Shown here: in pieces, positions 9,101-16,731 of the stretch | Numbering within the stretch: position 1 is the first letter of the stretch | Layout of the letters: each line of letters starts with the position of its first letter | Origin: Pseudomonas sp. AB6 | GTDB taxonomy: Bacteria; Pseudomonadota; Gammaproteobacteria; Pseudomonadales; Pseudomonadaceae | Assembly (NCBI RefSeq): GCF_034314105.1 | Contig: NZ_JAVIWJ010000001.1 | Span: forward strand, 250,501-314,500 | Length of the DNA stretch: 64,000 nt | Reading direction: 5' to 3' | Notes under the pieces: model-generated | The model's input: the letters and a program-made list of their open reading frames with translations, nothing else | What the model was told of the DNA's origin: nothing | Databases searched by the model: none | Translations under genes and position numbers: made by a program

Positions 9101-9501
9101 TTGGCACCGGACAGCGTAATCGTGCCAGCGGTGGAATTGATTGACCCACTGAACGTGCTTTTTGTACCTGCGACGTCAATTGCCCCGGCCGTCGAAACCA
9201 GGTCTATGGTGCTGCCGCTGGTACCAATCGTGTTGGTGTCCAGCGAAAAGCCTTGATTGGCCACGACGGTAATATTGCCGACGATCAACGTGCCCACGAC
9301 CAATGAGTCGCCAGTTGCCAAAATGACTTTGCCGGTGCAGGTAAAGGTATTGCCAGTGCTGCTCCAAAGGCCCGTGCAGGGTGCGTTTGTCCCGAGCAGG
9401 CTGAAAGAATAAGCCGTCGCGGCACTGGCCGTGTTTGTCAGCAACAGGCCCCCCAAAAGCGCTCCCCAAAGGAAGCTTTGCTTCACTACTTGCTTGCTCA
9501 T
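6169..9501 (-). CDS. mshQ: MSHA biogenesis protein MshQ with repeat stalk and DUF6701 region
   Basis: This 1110-residue exported protein starts with a Sec signal peptide (cleavage likely after TNTASA, residue 27). Residues 119-412 hold about 17 tandem 17-18-residue repeats of the form G-[SND]-[VI]-x(4)-GAITLT..., as in right-handed beta-helices. A proline-rich link (about 419-431) leads to a long beta-rich, cysteine-containing C-terminal region (about 435-1110) that resembles the DUF6701 domain of MshQ-type proteins. Its start overlaps the mshP stop by 4 bases (ATGA), and it is the last gene of the locus. In Vibrio, MshQ follows MshP and is thought to be a large minor or tip component; a repeat stalk presenting an adhesive head is my inference. 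The usual LamG-type domain was not recognised. Confidence 0.8.
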   Translation of the reverse strand: MSKQVVKQSFLWGALLGGLLLTNTASAATAYSFSLLGTNAPCTGLWSSTGNTFTCTGKVILATGDSLVVGTLIVGNITVVANQGFSLDTNTIGTSGSTIDLVSTAGAIDVAGTKSTFSGSINSTAGTITLSGANVAGSVQTTNGTMTLAGSNIGGSVQAGGAITATTTKVNGNVISTSGAGTLAAVTVGGYVKASGAITLKTGSAITGSVTSTGGALTLSDSSVGADVLGYGAATSSDTAIKGNLTSSTGAITIVRGSIAGSVVAEGAITSTGAPINGSVTSHSGAITLTGGSVGGDIKAFGVVTMTDTPITGNINTQAAATLVRGSVSGDVIAAAVITTTDTCVGGNVQGGAAMTLTRTSVGVSVQSKAAMTLTGSTIIKDALSGAALTATDTCIGGTTRAVGALSITGGCNTSPAHTYCSAPAPLPPVAAIDHFAFSYAGTALTCNPQPVTITACATAGCSPFTDPVSIALSPASGWTAAAPAVMNGNTITFSGGSAQAYLSIGSAGNVSVGVSSSVPGSNGQTVCSTSGCTIAYADSGFIFTVPTLITGRPQSGISLRAVKKSDTSQACVPGFSNVTRNLNFSSTYVSPVSGSQPVIVNNTAVTSAPTRLSLVFDSTGSAPLTVRYDDAGQMMLTATYLGSTANNDAGLSMNGSDLFVSKPYGLCIQTDSVCTVAGVSSDCKAFPGVRAGDNFPIRIQAVGWLADGDPLTAASLCSGRIIASNFQLPNIPLASVLVAPAAGDSGILSPTQYNQVLGNQTTATTSISEVGVFQLTATPAANAYFGETVSGGRSGLVGRFTPAFLGVQGSASLTQSCGTSFSYQGQPMAFAVGHEPNLIVTAFNRNKGITHNYDRDAFWRLSIPVRDAYTSITGKTSVDVIGRLTNSATATVAQSGANNGDGAESFRWSGDTLQYTPAALPLADDFPFTAAIRQRFSAATLTDADGACFGDGTTCTAYSYDFSNTPGSQVRLGRLRLGNAHGSELQVLTLPLSLETWQNIAGGSFQTEGLDTCTAAVLQTPTLTSYTGQLTPANYANSNISMIAPNAGVGLLKLQPPGISGSVLGSLPATPSWLLYDWNGTGRQAATGVARFGIYQGPSPMIFRRENYR
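8266..9147 (-). repeat. In-frame tandem 51-54 bp repeats inside mshQ
   Basis: About 17 degenerate repeats of 17-18 codons encode rows such as GSVTSTGGALTLSDSSVG and GNVQGGAAMTLTRTSVG. Many alternate between a row of type TSTGGAITL and one of type AEGAITSTD, giving a weak 35-36-residue higher-order period. Three late rows carry a Cys (TDTCVG, TDTCIG and GGC). Confidence 0.75.
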
Positions 9502-9926
9502 GGAGTGCCTTTTTCTATAGTTGCCGTGAGTTGCCGGTAGGCGTAATCGGAGCGGCTACCGGTGCTGCCGTTTTGTGCGGTCGAGGTGAAGTGGAATATC
9601 TGCAGCGGCGAACCGTTGTTGTCCAAATAGTTGTTACTGGTACACGCGACACTAACGCTGAATTCGGCAAGATTACTTCCGGTAAGACTGGGGCTGCCTT
9701 GAGTGCATAGGCCTGAACTGATTGATTGACTTATTCCCCACTCCAGCCCCGCATTGGCCGATTGGTAGGCACGAGCTTGCTGGATGGCAAGGCTGTTGGA
9801 ACCGTGTTGCGCAGCAGACAGGCGCGCCATGGCCAACACCACCAAGGTGACCACAATCAACAAAAACATCGCGGCTACCAGGCCAAATCCCTGGGTGCGT
9901 TGGGGCCAGCGGCGGTCAGGGCGCAT
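9498..9926 (-). CDS. mshP: MSHA biogenesis protein MshP (minor pseudopilin-like)
   Basis: This 142-residue protein has a short basic N-terminus, a type III-like cleavage region QG|FGLVAAMF (about residues 12-20) without the usual Glu at +5, and one hydrophobic helix. This is the PilX/MshP type. The globular part has paired cysteines (CTQG, ACTS). It overlaps mshO by 11 bases at its start and mshQ by 4 bases at its end. MshP proteins are thought to join the minor pilin tip complex; the missing Glu5 is normal for the PilX/GspK-like position. Confidence 0.85.
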   Translation of the reverse strand: MRPDRRWPQRTQGFGLVAAMFLLIVVTLVVLAMARLSAAQHGSNSLAIQQARAYQSANAGLEWGISQSISSGLCTQGSPSLTGSNLAEFSVSVACTSNNYLDNNGSPLQIFHFTSTAQNGSTGSRSDYAYRQLTATIEKGTP

Positions 9927-10812
9927 TGTCGACGTGAACCTGTTGCAATAGGTTGAAGCTTTCGTTGCCGATGGAGATCTGCAACGTCAGGGATAACAAA
10001 CCGCCACGCTGAGTGCTACCCACTTGGTAGGTGAAATTGGTTTTCGAACAATCGACGTTTGTTGCCAGTGGCTCAGGGTTGGAACCTGGCGGCGGTCCGG
10101 ACGGTATTGCAGAAAAAAGGGTGCTGTAGCTATAGCGAAGCAGTTGGTTATTTTCACAACGGTAGCCCACCACGGACTGCGCCGTGTACAAGCGAAATTG
10201 TGGTGACGCATAAGCAAAACGAAATCCACCTACTGGCAAATTACCAACGGCGACCCGGCTTTCCCCTATTGGTGCACCTGGAAGCAAACTGAATGTGGTG
10301 CCTGTCGGGGTTATGACGCCAGGATTTGCAGGCGCCCACACGTTACTTCCGGGCACCGGTGCACCGCCTGACTCCGCGCCGATGTTGTACATCACCATCC
10401 AGAGAGCGCCCGTGGGGTTGAATGCTCCATCCAACATCTGCACTTCGTCACAGCGAGTATCAATAGTTGAACTGCCGCAAGTGCCCGCCGGATCGGTGGA
10501 AAATCGCACGCCGTCGGTGTCTGTGCGGTTCGGACGATAACGCGCCGCACTTTGAATCAGCATCAGCTCTACGGCTTTACCGTCTGCCGATGCTCGCAAT
10601 GAATTGGGAACCGCGAGGCGTACATCGCGGGTCAATCGATTCATGGCGCCCGCCGCTTGTTCCACCAGAGTGCCGCGCCTGCTCTGATCCAACAAACCTT
10701 GCAGCGGGTGCGCAAATACCGTGCTGATCACCACGACGATGATGCCGGACAAGGCGATGACGAGCACTAGCTCCACCAGGGTGAAGCCGCATGGGCGCGT
10801 TGGTCTGTTCAT
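9916..10812 (-). CDS. mshO: MSHA biogenesis protein MshO (minor pilin)
   Basis: The 298-residue prepilin carries CG|FTLVELVLVIALSG (about residues 8-22), the class III leader cleaved by the PilD-type prepilin peptidase with Glu at +5, and then a 20-residue hydrophobic helix. The rest is a large beta-rich globular domain of PilW/MshO type with several Cys residues. The frame extends upstream to 10914, but the pilin leader fixes the start at 10812, where TGATG overlaps the mshD stop by one base. Confidence 0.88.
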   Translation of the reverse strand: MNRPTRPCGFTLVELVLVIALSGIIVVVISTVFAHPLQGLLDQSRRGTLVEQAAGAMNRLTRDVRLAVPNSLRASADGKAVELMLIQSAARYRPNRTDTDGVRFSTDPAGTCGSSTIDTRCDEVQMLDGAFNPTGALWMVMYNIGAESGGAPVPGSNVWAPANPGVITPTGTTFSLLPGAPIGESRVAVGNLPVGGFRFAYASPQFRLYTAQSVVGYRCENNQLLRYSYSTLFSAIPSGPPPGSNPEPLATNVDCSKTNFTYQVGSTQRGGLLSLTLQISIGNESFNLLQQVHVDNAP

Positions 10813-11267
10813 CAGTAGCGCGTCCGGTAGCTGCCCAGCACTAACTTTTGGTTGGCGAGATCGGTGACGGTGACTTCGACGTACAGCGCGTTGGCAGAAT
10901 TCAGCCCCGCCCATGCTTGGGGGCTGACAGCGACACTGATTCGATAGCCCCCGAGGCTGGAGATAGCGTTACCGTCCGCGTCGTGGGCACCGGTGTCATT
11001 TAACCCGGCGTAATCACAGACCCGCTGGTACTGGCTACGGCTACTGGGTGGCGTGGCGCAGACGTTACCGCTTGCATCGGCGAAATCCTTCAACAGGATT
11101 TCTTCAAGGTAGGCACTGGCAATGTCCAAGCTTTGCTGGCGTAACAGAGGATCGGCCGATTGGCTGGTGATGGCCGCCATGGCCGTGAACAGTGCGACGG
11201 CAGCGATACCGATAATCGCGATGGTGAGCACTAGCTCAACCAACGTCACGCCCCGTTGGCGCTTCAT
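10812..11267 (-). CDS. mshD: MSHA pilin protein MshD (minor pilin)
   Basis: This 151-residue prepilin has leader RG|VTLVELVLTIAIIG (about residues 5-19) with Glu at +5 and an N-terminal hydrophobic helix. The soluble part is about 125 residues and contains two Cys (NVCATPP and RVCDYAG). It is a PilV/GspI-like minor pilin. It overlaps mshC by 4 bases (ATGA) and mshO by one base, so all the minor pilins are translationally linked. Confidence 0.88.
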   Translation of the reverse strand: MKRQRGVTLVELVLTIAIIGIAAVALFTAMAAITSQSADPLLRQQSLDIASAYLEEILLKDFADASGNVCATPPSSRSQYQRVCDYAGLNDTGAHDADGNAISSLGGYRISVAVSPQAWAGLNSANALYVEVTVTDLANQKLVLGSYRTRY

Positions 11268-11716
11268 TGCACCAGACCTGTGTCAGCCGTCACGCTGAAC
11301 GAATGGCCACCATTCAGGGTGCCGATGGTTGCACTCGCAGCGCTGGACGGACGGCCCAGGGAGTCGAATACAACGGGAAAATTGGCCGTTGTCAGCGTCA
11401 CATCAGTGGGCGCTGCAGCGGCAAAGGTTGCATCGCCATCCGGGCTCTGAACTTCGAGGCTATAAGTGCCGCTCGTACAGTTCACCGCTTGGCGTAGGTG
11501 GTAGCCGTTGGTATTAAGGCTGACCTGAGTCAGGCAACCGCTGGACAGGGCAATCTTCTGCCCATAGCGCACGGCGGCCTGGCTCTCTTCGAAGAACAGG
11601 CGTTCGTTGAACACCTGCCTATCAAAGAAACGTGGCCCCACAACAGCCGAAATGATTCCGATGATAACAATCACCAAAACCAGTTCGACGAGCGTGAAAC
11701 CGCGCATATCAGGCAT
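11264..11716 (-). CDS. mshC: MSHA pilin protein MshC (minor pilin)
   Basis: This 150-residue prepilin has leader RG|FTLVELVLVIVIIG (about residues 5-19) followed by a GspH/FimT-like minor pilin body. Two Cys (SGCLT and VNCTSG) could form a disulfide. The start codon overlaps the mshA stop by one base (TAATG). MshC in Vibrio is a minor pilin of the MSHA pilus. Confidence 0.87.
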   Translation of the reverse strand: MPDMRGFTLVELVLVIVIIGIISAVVGPRFFDRQVFNERLFFEESQAAVRYGQKIALSSGCLTQVSLNTNGYHLRQAVNCTSGTYSLEVQSPDGDATFAAAAPTDVTLTTANFPVVFDSLGRPSSAASATIGTLNGGHSFSVTADTGLVQ

Positions 11717-12156
11717 TAGCAGCCGCTAGTCGTAACGGCTGAGAACGCTGGGGCGGCTGTTGTGGTCGCTGCTGTATAGGTAAAGGTACAAGAGGCCGGG
11801 GTTGTCGCGTTTTTAGCGCTGATTGCCACCGTTGTAGCCGCTGCTGCGGGTTGGGTAAAGGAGTAATCACTCGAAGCAATATTTGCCGCCAATAGAATGC
11901 CTGGTGCATCCGGGTAGCCATTGAGCATCGTAATAGTCTGGCCTTCAAGCGTTACAGTCCCGCCCTCGGCCAGAAATGCAGAGTGCGCTATCGCAGAAGC
12001 AGAGCGCATGGAACCTGCTGCGCCATTGAGGGTGGCTGCTCTTGCATCGCCAGTCAGGTTAGCGAAACGCGGAAGTGCGAATGCGGCGAGAACGCCGATG
12101 ATAACGATCACCATGACCAGTTCGATCAGAGTGAAACCACTTTGTTGTCTTTTCAT
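11716..12156 (-). CDS. mshA: MshA-type major pilin of the MSHA type IV pilus
   Basis: This 146-residue type IVa prepilin has leader MKRQQSG|FTLIELVMVI, Glu at +5, a hydrophobic N-terminal helix and IIGVLAAFALPRFANL. The C-terminal region is Ala/Thr-rich, with Cys in PASCTFTY and a final Cys, the paired C-terminal cysteines of MshA-type pilins. The frame extends to 12315, but AAAGG 10 bases upstream of the ATG at 12156 and the leader fix the start. It follows mshG with a 122-base gap, unusually large for this locus, so it may have its own promoter; I saw no convincing -35/-10 or -24/-12 there. It is the only MshA/MshB-type pilin here. Confidence 0.88.
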   Translation of the reverse strand: MKRQQSGFTLIELVMVIVIIGVLAAFALPRFANLTGDARAATLNGAAGSMRSASAIAHSAFLAEGGTVTLEGQTITMLNGYPDAPGILLAANIASSDYSFTQPAAAATTVAISAKNATTPASCTFTYTAATTTAAPAFSAVTTSGC

Positions 12157-12278
12157 GTTTTTACTACCTTTTGCGGAAATGAGGTTCAGTTGGTGCTGAT
12201 TGATGCTTTGCCGGTATCGGCGTGTTATGCGTTGTCTGGTTGGTAAATGACTGTATAGACGGTGCTGATAGCCCCGAC

Positions 12279-13511
12279 TCACCCATGTCCCTTTGCGGCC
12301 GCTGACAAATCCCACATGGGAAGAAAAACCCCCAATGCGAGAATCAGCACCATTAAGCCCATGGCCACGATCAGAATCGGTTCGATGGCATCGGCGAGTT
12401 GCTTGAGGTCGTAATCCACCTCTTGTTCGTAAAAATCTGCGACCTCGACAAACAGATCGTCCAGGGCACCGGCTTCTTCACCGACGCCCATCATTTGCAG
12501 CACAAGGGGGGTAAACAGGCCGCTGGTGGTGGCGGTAGTGGTCAATGACTCACCCCGTTCCACGCCTTCGCGCATATCGAGAATGGCCTGACCGATGTAG
12601 CGGTTGCTGACCGTCACGCTGTTAATTGATAGGGTTTGCAGCAGTGGCACCCCTGCGCGATACATCATCGCGAACGTGCGGGTGAAACGGCCGAGTGCAA
12701 TGCGCTCAAAGAGACCGCCGACAATCGGCAGGCTCAGCTTGATCCGATCCCAAAGCAGTGCGCCGGCGTCGGTTTGTGTCCATTTGGAAAAGCTGTAAAC
12801 GCCGCCGACCACCATCAAACCCATCGCCCACCAGTAATCCTGGAAGAACTGGGACATGCCGATCAGAAACCGGGTGGGTAACGGCAATTGCGCGTGAAAC
12901 TGCGCAAATATTCGGGAAAAGGCTGGTATCACCACCATGTTGATTACGGTCAGCCCTATGCCCATGGCAATAAGCACAAACATGGGATAGCGCGTGGCTT
13001 GCTTGATGCGCTTGCGGGTTTCCCGCTCCAGCTCCAGATAAATCGCCAGTTGGCGAAAGGCCTGGTCCAGTTGGCCGGTGTTCTCGCCGACGCTGATCAT
13101 GCTCACAATTAGCGTATTGAACACTTTTGGGTGCGAGTTGAACGCCACGGCCAAGCTCATGCCGGCATCTAGGTCGCTGCGTACTTCAGTCAATATTGCG
13201 CAAAAATGTTTGTTGTAGTTTGATTCGGCCAACCCGCCAATAGCGCGAATGATCGGGACACCGGCTTTGCTCAAACTGTGCATTTGCCGACAGAAGATAA
13301 TCAGCTCCAGCAGCTCAACCTTCTTACTGCTAAACCGCTCAGTCAGTTGCTCCAACAGGTCACCGACCGGTTCTACATGCTCAACAATGGTCAGCGGAAC
13401 AATGCTCTGGGACAACAATTCGCTAGCAAGCGCGTCTGCCGAGTTGCTATCGCGACTGCCGGTCACTTGCGTGCCTCGGGCGTCCCGGCCAGTAAATCGG
13501 AAAATGGTCAT
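12279..13511 (-). CDS. mshG: MSHA biogenesis inner-membrane platform protein MshG (GspF family)
   Basis: This 410-residue protein is the PilC/GspF-type platform that works with the MshE ATPase to insert pilin subunits. It has two tandem T2SSF domains (about residues 70-195 and 275-395) and three hydrophobic segments (about 170-200, 225-245 and 380-400). The N-terminus (FRFTGRDARGTQVTGSRDS) is typical. It lies 58 bases after mshE on the same strand. Confidence 0.93.
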   Translation of the reverse strand: MTIFRFTGRDARGTQVTGSRDSNSADALASELLSQSIVPLTIVEHVEPVGDLLEQLTERFSSKKVELLELIIFCRQMHSLSKAGVPIIRAIGGLAESNYNKHFCAILTEVRSDLDAGMSLAVAFNSHPKVFNTLIVSMISVGENTGQLDQAFRQLAIYLELERETRKRIKQATRYPMFVLIAMGIGLTVINMVVIPAFSRIFAQFHAQLPLPTRFLIGMSQFFQDYWWAMGLMVVGGVYSFSKWTQTDAGALLWDRIKLSLPIVGGLFERIALGRFTRTFAMMYRAGVPLLQTLSINSVTVSNRYIGQAILDMREGVERGESLTTTATTSGLFTPLVLQMMGVGEEAGALDDLFVEVADFYEQEVDYDLKQLADAIEPILIVAMGLMVLILALGVFLPMWDLSAAAKGHG

Positions 13512-13569
13512 TGGCCCAGGCCCTCGGCTTGAATGTGGCGCGCCCGGGTGCTACGTCTTAAGCCGCACA

Positions 13570-15294
13570 TTAGACCAACACCTCGTCGGTCCGGGAAATA
13601 CTGACCTTCAGTACTTCTTCGACGCTGGTTAGCCCCTTCATCGCAAAATCCAGCGCACAGGTAGCCAGCGGTCGATAAAGGGGGCTGGCAAGCGCTGCGT
13701 CAGCAAAACCTTGTGGGTCATTGCGGCGCAGAGCGCCAACCATTTCGTCGTTCATTTCCAGCAATTCGTACACGCCCAACCGCCCAAGGTAGCCGGTGCT
13801 ATGGCAGTTATGGCAACCGACGCCCTGGTAGAAAAGCTGACCGCGCAACGACCCGCCGTAGAGGTTTTCCATCCAGGTAAGCTGATGCGGTTCGGGGACG
13901 TGGACCGCGCGGCAACTTTCGCAGACCCGACGAATCAGTCGTTGGGCCAAAACGGCGCTCAAAGCGGTGGCCACCAAGAACGGTTCGACACCCATGTCGA
14001 TCAAGCGCATGGCGGTCGTCGGGGCGTCGTTGGTGTGCAGGGTCGACAACACCAAGTGACCGGTCATGGCCGCACGCAGCCCGATTTCAGCCGTCTCGTG
14101 GTCGCGTATTTCCCCGATCAGCAGTATGTCCGGGTCCTGTCGAAGGGCGGCGCGCAATACACGGGAAAAGGTCAGGTCGATCTTGGTGTTGACCTGTACC
14201 TGGTTCACCCGTGCCAGCCGGTATTCAACCGGGTCTTCGACAGTGATGATTTTCTTTTGCGGGCTGTTCAGTTCGCTGAGCCCTGCATACAGCGTGGTGG
14301 TCTTGCCCGAACCGGTGGGGCCAGTGACCAGCACCAGGCCGAAAGGGCGTTGCAGCAGTTGACGAAAACGCGCAAGCATCGCGGTTGGCATGCCGCCTTT
14401 GTCCAGGTCGGTGATGCCATTTGTCTGATCCAGCAAACGCATGACCACTGATTCGCCGTGTTGCACAGGCATTGTCGACATGCGAATGTCAATGGTGCGC
14501 TCCTTGACTCGGATATTGAAGCGGCCATCCTGAGGTATGCGTTTTTCGGAGATGTCTAGGCCTGACATGATTTTCAGGCGCATCACCAACGCAGAAGCCA
14601 CCCGCGGCTCCTTCAAAATATGTTCGTTGAGCACACCGTCGATGCGTTGACGAATACGCAAAATGCCGTCGCCTGGCTCGATATGAATGTCTGACGCGTT
14701 CATCTGCACGGCGTCTTCAAACAGCGTCCGCAGCAGACGAACCACCGGGGCGTCGCTGTTATTGGTGGCCCCCAGCGCAGACAGGTCGAAGTCACTGTCT
14801 TTAAGATCGCCTTCCAATTCCCCAGCAATGGTGTCCAATTCGCTGGTGCGCCGGTACAGCGCATCCAGGGCCTTAAGCATTTCGGCTTCGCGTACGACGG
14901 CGGGTTGAACCGGAGTACGCAATACACGCTCCATTTCATCGAGCGCAAACAGGTCGAGCGGATCGCTCATGCCGACTACTAGGCCGTCCGCCGCTTTGGA
15001 CAAAACAATGACGCGGAAGCGCCTTGCCAAGGTTTCCGGCAGCATCTGGACCAGAGCTTTATCGAACTTAAAGTTCTTCAGTTCGATAAACGAAATCTTT
15101 AACTGCTCGGACAATGCCGTCAGCAGGCGTTGCTCATCGACGAAACCCAGGTCAATGACCGTGCGCCCAAGTTTGAAGCCCGTGCGCTTTTGCTCCTGCA
15201 AGGCACGTTGCAACTGGATGTCGTTGAGCAGGCCGGCGTCGATTAGCAGGTCGCCAAGACGGACCTTGCCCCGACGTATCTCTTCCTTATCCAT
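13570..15294 (-). CDS. mshE: MSHA pilus extension ATPase MshE with c-di-GMP-binding MshEN domain
   Basis: This 574-residue GspE-family ATPase powers pilus assembly from the cytoplasm. The N-terminus has two MshEN half-motifs, RLGDLLIDAGLLNDIQLQRA (residues 12-31, continuing to Gln35) and KLGRTVIDLGFVDEQRLLTA (41-60, continuing to Gln64), the arrangement known to bind cyclic di-GMP in Vibrio MshE. Further on are Walker A GPTGSGKTTT, an Asp box/Walker B region (DPDILLIGEIRD), a His box (VLSTLHTNDA) and a tetracysteine zinc motif (CESC and CHNC). Length is normal. No PilT-like retraction ATPase is encoded here. Confidence 0.95.
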   Translation of the reverse strand: MDKEEIRRGKVRLGDLLIDAGLLNDIQLQRALQEQKRTGFKLGRTVIDLGFVDEQRLLTALSEQLKISFIELKNFKFDKALVQMLPETLARRFRVIVLSKAADGLVVGMSDPLDLFALDEMERVLRTPVQPAVVREAEMLKALDALYRRTSELDTIAGELEGDLKDSDFDLSALGATNNSDAPVVRLLRTLFEDAVQMNASDIHIEPGDGILRIRQRIDGVLNEHILKEPRVASALVMRLKIMSGLDISEKRIPQDGRFNIRVKERTIDIRMSTMPVQHGESVVMRLLDQTNGITDLDKGGMPTAMLARFRQLLQRPFGLVLVTGPTGSGKTTTLYAGLSELNSPQKKIITVEDPVEYRLARVNQVQVNTKIDLTFSRVLRAALRQDPDILLIGEIRDHETAEIGLRAAMTGHLVLSTLHTNDAPTTAMRLIDMGVEPFLVATALSAVLAQRLIRRVCESCRAVHVPEPHQLTWMENLYGGSLRGQLFYQGVGCHNCHSTGYLGRLGVYELLEMNDEMVGALRRNDPQGFADAALASPLYRPLATCALDFAMKGLTSVEEVLKVSISRTDEVLV

Positions 15295-15327
15295 ACAGTC
15301 TTACCCACATCAGAGCTAACCACATTG

Positions 15328-16731
15328 TCACTTACCTCCCAACGCGACGGCGCGCTCGCCAGCGAAACGCCGGGCACCGTCGTCCAGACCTTGTCCGCGC
15401 TCGGCGTAGCGGTAGTGTCGCGCCGCTTCGGCAGGTTGCGACAGGCGTTCCAAGGCAATTCCCAGTCCTAGCTGCCATGCGGCTTGAGTAGGTCGCAATT
15501 GGGTCAACTGCTCATACAATCCAGCGCTTTTTTGCCACTGCGCAGTTTGTTGATAGCTGGCCGCAAGCAGGGCGTAATAAGTAGGGTCTTGTGCCAGCGT
15601 GGGAGGGTTTTGCTCCAACGTGGTCACAGCGTTCCGGGCGTCGCCGGATTGCAGTTGCGAGCGCGCCAACAACAGGCGTAATTCGCTGTCGTTAGGCCAT
15701 TGCTTGAGTTGTAGCGGCAGCCATGTCAGCAGCAGCGCTTGCTGGCCGTCAGCCAAGTACGCACGAGCCAGACCGTGGATTACATCCAGGTTTTTACCAC
15801 GAGACAATTGCAGCGCTTTTAGCTCACTGATAGCCCGGGGATAGTCGCCACTTTGGAGGACTTGCAGGGCCACGGTGAGCGCGTCTGGTTGATAGGGCGT
15901 TATTTTCATCTGCGGTGGGCCACTGACCAACAACGGTTTTGCTGCTTGAACCACGGTTGCAGTACGAGGCTGTCTTTCCGCGGGCAGAACAGGAGCGTTA
16001 GCCCAAGCGGGCAAAGGCGCCTCATCGGTTGCGGTATCAACAGTGGCCGGTTCGTTCGCGGCTGTGTTGTCTGAGCCCATGGGCGTGTCAGCAGCATCTG
16101 CGATGGTTGCCTTGGTCGGCATGGGTACCTCGATTCTCAACAGCCAATTGTTGCCGGCTGGCTCCAACCGATCACGCACTTGTAGGTTGTCACCCAGACC
16201 GGTCAACACCACTTGCACGTTTTGCCCTTGGGTTTGAACTTTCCACGACAAACTGCGGCCGTCGCGTTGCAATCGGCCTTCGCGCATCGCGACGCCAAGT
16301 GATGTATTCAGTTGGGCGCCAGGCAGGTCGAGCGTCACCAAGCCGTTTTCATCGCGGCGCTGATAAGCCGCTGAACGGTCAATCAACAATTTAAGGACTA
16401 GACCGTTGCTGTCGTTTTGAGGCAGTACTTCCAAAATCTGCGCGGAAGTTGGTGCTTGAACGGCGGCCAGCGGTACGGCTGCTACAGCAATAGCGGGCGC
16501 GCTCTGCGCTGGAGAATGGGACTTGACCAACCGGTCTACCAGTAACCCCAGAGGCAGGCCGACAATAATCACCAGGCCCAAGCCGATAAGGTTTCTCTGA
16601 AAGCGTCGAACACGTTCGCGGCGCTCAGCCCCGGCTTCATCCACGGCCAACAGACCGTCCCGCTGCAGCTGCCGGGATGCTCCGGCACGGCGTTCTTCGA
16701 GGTCGCGGAGCATGTCATTAACCAAGCTCAT
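15328..16731 (-). CDS. mshN: MSHA biogenesis protein MshN (TPR protein)
   Basis: This 467-residue protein starts MSLVNDMLRDLEERR, as MshN proteins do. It has one transmembrane helix (about residues 46-66), then a variable Pro/Ala/Thr-rich periplasmic stretch and C-terminal TPR-like repeats (about 290-460). MshN is a periplasmic scaffold thought to link MshM to the secretin. It overlaps mshM by 4 bases (ATGA) and ends 33 bases before mshE. Confidence 0.88.
   Translation of the reverse strand: MSLVNDMLRDLEERRAGASRQLQRDGLLAVDEAGAERRERVRRFQRNLIGLGLVIIVGLPLGLLVDRLVKSHSPAQSAPAIAVAAVPLAAVQAPTSAQILEVLPQNDSNGLVLKLLIDRSAAYQRRDENGLVTLDLPGAQLNTSLGVAMREGRLQRDGRSLSWKVQTQGQNVQVVLTGLGDNLQVRDRLEPAGNNWLLRIEVPMPTKATIADAADTPMGSDNTAANEPATVDTATDEAPLPAWANAPVLPAERQPRTATVVQAAKPLLVSGPPQMKITPYQPDALTVALQVLQSGDYPRAISELKALQLSRGKNLDVIHGLARAYLADGQQALLLTWLPLQLKQWPNDSELRLLLARSQLQSGDARNAVTTLEQNPPTLAQDPTYYALLAASYQQTAQWQKSAGLYEQLTQLRPTQAAWQLGLGIALERLSQPAEAARHYRYAERGQGLDDGARRFAGERAVALGGK

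Noticed and set aside
8266..9147. CRISPR-like array in the repeat region of mshQ
   Set aside because: The repeats are in-frame, degenerate and contiguous, encode a protein solenoid, and have no spacers.
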